Shown here piece after piece: positions 31,511 to 33,731 of a DNA stretch of 33,731 bases. A program made the translations under genes and the position numbers. The DNA comes from JARRON01 sp037383845. Its GTDB lineage: Bacteria > Pseudomonadota > Gammaproteobacteria > Steroidobacterales > XN24. Location of the stretch: contig JARRON010000020.1 of NCBI GenBank assembly GCA_037383845.1, positions 1 to 33,731 on the forward strand. The letters are read 5' to 3'. Under the pieces are notes generated by a model. The model was given only the letters and a program-made list of their open reading frames with translations, made no database searches and was not told where the DNA came from. The stretch's first letter is position 1. Every line of letters starts with the position of its first letter.

Positions 31511-32743
31511 ATGGGCCTGATCGTCATGAAATTCGGTGGCAGTTCCCTGGCCACCCTGGACATGATCCGGGAACGGGCTGCGGTCATCGATCGCCGGCGG
31601 CGGGAAGGTCATGATGTAGCGGTCGTGCTGTCAGCCATGGGTGATACCACCGACGAGCTCCTGGCCAGGGCCCACGGTATCTCCCCCCGGCCGAGCGCGC
31701 GGGAGCTGGACATGCTGCTGTCTTCAGGGGAGCAGGTGTCGGTGGCGCTGATGGCCATGGCCCTGCATGCCCTCGGGCTCAAGGCCCGCTCCCGGCTCGG
31801 ATTCCAGGTCCGAATGCTGACGGACGCGGTGCACGCGCGGGCGCGCATCGCGGAGATCGAGACGGAGCGGCTGAAAGCGGACATCGCTGCCGGCGTCATC
31901 CCGGTGGTCGCGGGCTTCCAGGGCGTCGGCCCGGACGGCGAGATCACCACCCTGGGGCGCGGCGGCTCGGATACCACCGCCGTAGCCATCGCCGCCGCCC
32001 TGGGGGCGGACGAATGCCAGATCCTTACCGACGTGGACGGTGTTTACACCACGGATCCCCGGGTCGTGCGCCGGGCCCGTCGCCTGTCCCGGGTGACCTT
32101 CGAGGAAATGCTCGAGCTGGCGAGCCTGGGTTCCCGGGTGCTGCAGATCCGGTCGGTCCAGTTCGCCGGCAAATACAATGTGCCCGTGCGCGTGCTGCAC
32201 AACAGCGGCGAAGGCGAGGGCACCCTGATCAGCTACGAGGAACCAGACGTGGAAGCGCCCGTCGTATCCGGAATTGCATTCTCCCGCGACGAGGGGGAAG
32301 TCACGGTCACCAGCGTGCCTGATCTCCCGGGCAAGGCTCACGCCATCCTCAAGCGGATCTCGAAGTCGCACATCCTGGTGGACATGATCGTCATGAACGC
32401 CCCCCGGGAGGGCTGCGTGGACTTCAGCTTCAGCGTGCCCCGCGAGGACCACGACCAGGCCATGGAGATGGCCCGGGAGGTGGCCGCGGAGATCGGGGCC
32501 GGCGAGGTCATAGGCAACCGGCGGGTCGCCAAGATCTCCGTTGTAGGTGTCGGAATGCGAAGCCACGCCGGCGTGGCGACCATGATGTTCGAGACCCTCG
32601 GCCGGGAGGGTATCAACGTGCGCATGGTGGCCACCTCGGAGATCAAGATCTCCGTGCTGGTGGAGGAAAAGTACCTGGAACTCGGGGTGCGCAGCCTTCA
32701 CGAAGCCTTCGGGCTGGAGCGCGAGCCCAGCGCAGTCGGCTGA
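31511..32743 (+). CDS. lysC: Aspartate kinase (single-domain, lysine/threonine type)
   Basis: This enzyme phosphorylates aspartate, the first step towards lysine, threonine, methionine and diaminopimelate. The 410-aa protein begins MGLIVMKFGGSS (kinase signature KFGGxS), with the catalytic domain up to about 250 (GFQGVGPDGEITTLGRGGSD, LTDVDGVYTTDPR) and two C-terminal ACT domains (VTVTSVPDLPGKAHAIL; ISVVGVGMRSHAGVATMMFE) expected to bind feedback inhibitors. There is no homoserine dehydrogenase fusion. ATG at 31511 lies 10 bp after alaS with no Shine-Dalgarno sequence, so translation may depend on reinitiation after alaS. No lysine riboswitch is visible. Longer in-frame sequence upstream lies within alaS and was rejected. 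Confidence 0.95.
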   Translation: MGLIVMKFGGSSLATLDMIRERAAVIDRRRREGHDVAVVLSAMGDTTDELLARAHGISPRPSARELDMLLSSGEQVSVALMAMALHALGLKARSRLGFQVRMLTDAVHARARIAEIETERLKADIAAGVIPVVAGFQGVGPDGEITTLGRGGSDTTAVAIAAALGADECQILTDVDGVYTTDPRVVRRARRLSRVTFEEMLELASLGSRVLQIRSVQFAGKYNVPVRVLHNSGEGEGTLISYEEPDVEAPVVSGIAFSRDEGEVTVTSVPDLPGKAHAILKRISKSHILVDMIVMNAPREGCVDFSFSVPREDHDQAMEMAREVAAEIGAGEVIGNRRVAKISVVGVGMRSHAGVATMMFETLGREGINVRMVATSEIKISVLVEEKYLELGVRSLHEAFGLEREPSAVG

Positions 32744-32749
32744 CCCCCC

Positions 32750-32768
32750 GACGCGGAAAGCCCGCGTC
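32750..32768 (+). terminator. Weak hairpin after lysC
   Basis: GACGCGG (32750-32756) pairs with CCGCGTC (32762-32768) around AAAGC, 6 bp after the lysC stop. No T tract follows (GATTG), so termination would be partial at best. Confidence 0.4.
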
Positions 32769-32771
32769 GAT

Positions 32772-32829
32772 TGCCACATATGGTCCGATTCGCCACTTGC
32801 TGGTCGTGGTGACGGCGTTTTATGTGGCA
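32772..32829. promoter_or_regulatory. Long-spaced inverted repeat upstream of csrA
   Basis: TGCCACATA (32772-32780) and its exact reverse complement TATGTGGCA (32821-32829) are separated by 40 bp in the otherwise unassigned lysC-csrA gap. The second arm ends about 70 bp before the csrA start. It could be a dyad operator or an RNA stem; I do not recognise the binding protein. Confidence 0.4.
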
Positions 32830-32878
32830 CCGCGTGATGTGTCCTAAACTTGGGCCTCGCCCTTGGCAAAGAGTTGTT

Positions 32879-32888
32879 CAGGAAAGGA
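32879..32888 (+). promoter_or_regulatory. csrA ribosome binding site with two GGA motifs
   Basis: CAGGAAAGGA contains two GGA triplets overlapping the Shine-Dalgarno sequence, 9 nt before the csrA ATG. CsrA binds (A)NGGA motifs in leaders and represses its own translation in E. coli, so autoregulation is likely here. Confidence 0.55.
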
Positions 32889-32897
32889 AAATAAGAA

Positions 32898-33119
32898 ATG
32901 CTCATCCTCACGCGCCGTGTTGGTGAAACCGTCATCATTGGCGATGAGGTCCAGGTGACCGTTCTCGGTGTGAAGGGAAACCAGGTTCGCCTGGGCGTGA
33001 CTGCCCCCAAAGACGTCGCAGTCCACCGCTCAGAGATCTACGACCGAATTCGCAAGGAACGCGCCGGCGCCGAGCCGGAAATCTCCGACGAATCGTCAAG
33101 CCCGCCCGAAGAGAGCTGA
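32898..33119 (+). CDS. csrA: Carbon storage regulator CsrA/RsmA
   Basis: CsrA is a dimeric RNA-binding protein that blocks or stabilises mRNAs by binding GGA motifs near ribosome binding sites, controlling metabolism, biofilm and motility. The 73-aa protein begins MLILTRRVGETVIIGDEVQV and includes the conserved GVKGNQVRLGVTAPKDVAVHRSEIYDRI; the RNA-contact residues Arg and Leu near the N-terminus and Arg in the VHRxEI region are present. The tail from about residue 57 is acidic and Ser/Pro-rich and longer than in E. coli CsrA (61 aa). The position before tRNA-Ser and tRNA-Arg matches E. coli csrA-serV-argV. Confidence 0.97.
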   Translation: MLILTRRVGETVIIGDEVQVTVLGVKGNQVRLGVTAPKDVAVHRSEIYDRIRKERAGAEPEISDESSSPPEES

Positions 33120-33205
33120 CGCTCTTTACGCCCCCCTGCCCGATCGCTATCATTTCCGCCTTTCGGCGGATGCGTTGCCCTTGGGGCGTTTCGGCCGGTA
33201 AAGGC

Positions 33206-33235
33206 TTCCGCGGCGCGGCCGCCTCGCCCGCGGAA
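33206..33235. other. Inverted repeat between csrA and tRNA-Ser
   Basis: TTCCGCGG (33206-33213) and CCGCGGAA (33228-33235) are perfect 8-bp arms around a 14-nt GC-rich loop, ending 16 bp before tRNA-Ser. A smaller hairpin TCCGCC-TTTC-GGCGGA lies at 33155-33170. Neither is followed by a T tract. They may serve csrA mRNA 3'-end formation; no promoter for the tRNAs is recognisable in 33120-33251. Confidence 0.4.
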
Positions 33236-33251
33236 TCGTGAACGGAAAATC

Positions 33252-33345
33252 GGAGAGGTGGCTGAGTGGTCGAAAGCGCTCCCCTGCTAAGGGAGTAAGG
33301 GGTTAAAACGCCCCTTCGAGGGTTCGAATCCCTCCCTCTCCGCCA
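33252..33345 (+). tRNA. tRNA-Ser (anticodon GCU)
   Basis: The acceptor arms GGAGAGG (33252-33258) and CCTCTCC (33335-33341) pair, with discriminator G33342 and an encoded CCA (33343-33345). The anticodon stem CTCCC/GGGAG encloses loop CTGCTAA with anticodon GCT at 33286-33288, reading AGC/AGU serine codons. The long variable arm (TAAGGGGTTAAAACGCCCCTT region) and T-loop GTTCGAAT are typical of a class II tRNA. It occupies the same place as serV in E. coli. Confidence 0.97.
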
Positions 33346-33361
33346 TCTATTGCGAAAGAAT

Positions 33362-33423
33362 TGGCGGGTTCGAACCCTCGAAGGGAGAGATCCCGGGTTC
33401 GACCCGAAGCCGGCGGAGCCGGC
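33362..33423. repeat. tRNA-linked element A (inverted T-arm copy of tRNA-Ser)
   Basis: Starting 17 nt after tRNA-Ser, TGGCG (33362-33366) and TTCGAACCCTCGAAGGG (33369-33385) are the reverse complements of the tRNA-Ser CGCCA end (33341-33345) and of 17 nt of its variable/T-arm (33312-33328). The 12 nt between them in the tRNA are reduced to 2. Then come AAGGGAG, GTTCGAC (33397-33403) and a hairpin GCCGGC-GGA-GCCGGC (33409-33423). Element B after tRNA-Arg has the same layout. The function is unknown. Confidence 0.7.
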
Positions 33424-33439
33424 GCCCAGCCAAGTCAAT

Positions 33440-33516
33440 GCGCCCGTAGCTCAGTTGGATAGAGTACCTGGCTACGAACCAGGGGGTCGGGAGTTCGAAT
33501 CTCTCCGGGCGCGCCA
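33440..33516 (+). tRNA. tRNA-Arg (anticodon ACG)
   Basis: The acceptor strands GCGCCCG (33440-33446) and CGGGCGC (33506-33512) pair, with discriminator G33513 and encoded CCA (33514-33516). The anticodon stem CCTGG/CCAGG encloses CTACGAA with anticodon ACG at 33474-33476; A34 would be converted to inosine by TadA to read CGU/CGC/CGA. The D-arm and T-loop (GTTCGAAT) are normal. It matches the position of the argV-type tRNAs after serV in E. coli. Confidence 0.97.
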
Positions 33517-33524
33517 TCTGAACG

Positions 33525-33553
33525 AAAAAGGGGCCCCTGTGGGCCCCTTTTTT
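33525..33553 (+). terminator. Bidirectional terminator after tRNA-Arg
   Basis: AAAAAGGGGCCC (33525-33536) pairs with GGGCCCCTTTTT (33541-33552) around CTGT; six Ts follow the G/C stem. The A run on the left makes it work on the minus strand too. It ends the tRNA-Ser/tRNA-Arg transcript. Confidence 0.93.
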
Positions 33554-33565
33554 GTTCAGGGACCA

Positions 33566-33625
33566 TGGCGGATTCGAACTCCCGACAAGGGAGTCCAGTT
33601 CGAACGCGGAGCGGCCGACGGCCGC
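33566..33625. repeat. tRNA-linked element B (inverted T-arm copy of tRNA-Arg)
   Basis: TGGCG (33566-33570) abuts GATTCGAACTCCCGAC (33571-33586), the exact reverse complement of 16 nt of the tRNA-Arg T-arm (33486-33501); the 10 nt TCTCCGGGCG lying between these parts in the tRNA are absent. AAGGGAG (33587-33593), GTTCGAAC (33598-33605) and a hairpin GCGGCC-GAC-GGCCGC (33611-33625) follow. The layout matches element A, but the T-arm part follows the neighbouring tRNA. Confidence 0.72.
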
Positions 33626-33658
33626 GTCGCAGGCGAGTACTGCGCAGCGGTGCCGCCC

Positions 33659-33676
33659 ATCTCTCCGGGCGCGCCA
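33659..33676 (+). pseudogene. Detached 18-nt 3' end of tRNA-Arg
   Basis: These 18 nt are identical to the last 18 nt of tRNA-Arg including CCA (33499-33516). No other tRNA parts precede them: the 5' acceptor, D-arm and anticodon arm are missing, so it cannot form a tRNA. Confidence 0.8.
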
Positions 33677-33684
33677 TCTGAACG

Positions 33685-33713
33685 GAAAAGGGGTCCCTGT
33701 GGGCCCCTTTTTT
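33685..33713 (+). terminator. Second copy of the tRNA-Arg terminator
   Basis: AAAGGGGTCC (33686 onward) pairs with GGGCCCCTTT around CTGT, with one T-G wobble, followed by six Ts. It is the repeat copy of the terminator at 33525-33553. Confidence 0.85.
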
Positions 33714-33731
33714 GTTCAGGGACCATGGCGG

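Larger units (their letters stand above)
33499..33658. repeat. 160-bp direct repeat, copy 1 (tRNA-Arg 3' end, terminator, element B, spacer)
   Basis: This unit begins inside the T-arm of tRNA-Arg and runs to the next copy of the tRNA 3' end. It contains the last 18 nt of the tRNA, a bidirectional terminator, element B and a GC-rich spacer. Its first 73 nt match copy 2 (33659-33731) at 71 of 73 positions. Confidence 0.85.
33659..33731. repeat. 160-bp direct repeat, copy 2 (cut by the window end)
   Basis: This copy matches 33499-33571 with two substitutions (A to G at 33685, C to T at 33694). The second keeps the terminator stem as a G-T pair. The sequence stops in the first bases of another element B, so further copies may follow. 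Confidence 0.85.

Noticed and set aside
31501..31560. Lysine riboswitch before lysC
   Set aside because: The gap between alaS and lysC is only 10 bp, so there is no room for an aptamer.
32935..33438. Minus-strand ORF containing RGRDSNPRRGVLTPYSLS
   Set aside because: It is the antisense of tRNA-Ser(GCU) and of csrA, a common spurious annotation.
33362..33625. CRISPR-like repeat array
   Set aside because: There are only two copies, unequal spacing, no spacers of constant length and no cas genes; the similarity is to the adjacent tRNAs.
33435..33677. Small minus-strand ORF ending GEIRTPDPLVRSQVLYP
   Set aside because: This is the well-known artefact of translating the antisense strand of a tRNA-Arg gene; it overlaps tRNA-Arg completely.
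33499..33731. Prophage or integrative-element attachment sites at tRNA-Arg
   Set aside because: A repeated tRNA 3' end can mark attL/attR, but the copies are only 160 bp apart, include the terminator, and no integrase is present in the window.

Overview
The window is a GC-rich stretch (by eye about two thirds G+C) of a proteobacterial chromosome, almost entirely core genome. Gene content and order point to a gammaproteobacterium. bamD is divergent from rluD-pgeF-clpB as in E. coli; pncC-recA-recX-alaS-lysC-csrA-tRNA-Ser-tRNA-Arg matches the gammaproteobacterial recA-csrA locus; and pilC/pilB/pilA/pilR/pilS beside sucCD resembles the arrangement I recall from Xanthomonadales. A member of the Chromatiales/Ectothiorhodospiraceae or a Xanthomonadales relative would fit, but the species cannot be fixed from the sequence alone.

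Layout. (1) 1-6965, minus strand: type IV pilus genes pilS-pilR (two-component regulator), pilA (major pilin with its own sigma-54 promoter and strong terminator), pilB (extension ATPase) and pilC (platform protein). (2) 6966-7263: a divergent intergenic region with a palindromic 50-bp tandem repeat. (3) 7264-11651, plus strand: sucC-sucD (succinyl-CoA synthetase), a BON-LysM protein of the Kbp type, and glutamine-dependent NAD synthetase. (4) 11626-16939: bamD (minus), then rluD-pgeF and clpB, the last with a recognisable sigma-32 heat-shock promoter. (5) 17107-20508: an FmdB-type zinc ribbon protein, a DUF502 membrane protein, aspS and nudB. (6) 20505-24871: a CNNM/CBS membrane protein (minus), an alpha/beta hydrolase (plus) and mutS (minus). 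(7) 24967-28747: a GT4 glycosyltransferase, pncC and thpR with start-stop overlaps, then recA-recX. (8) 28900-33119: alaS, lysC, csrA. (9) 33252-33731: tRNA-Ser(GCU), tRNA-Arg(ACG) and repeats derived from them.

The genes form compact housekeeping and DNA-maintenance units. PilS-PilR very likely drives the pilA sigma-54 promoter found just downstream of pilR. MutS, RecA, RecX and CsrA give a repair and post-transcriptional regulation block. Several convergent pairs overlap at their stop codons. No mobile element, CRISPR array, prophage or obvious defence system is present.

The least explained part is the right end. Each tRNA is followed by a related element of about 60 nt carrying an inverted copy of that tRNA's own T-arm with exactly 10 nt missing. 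In addition, the 3' end of tRNA-Arg plus its terminator recurs at a 160-bp period, recalling the E. coli tyrT rtT repeats and the tandem argVYZQ cluster found at the same locus. These repeats are the best candidate here for something undescribed.
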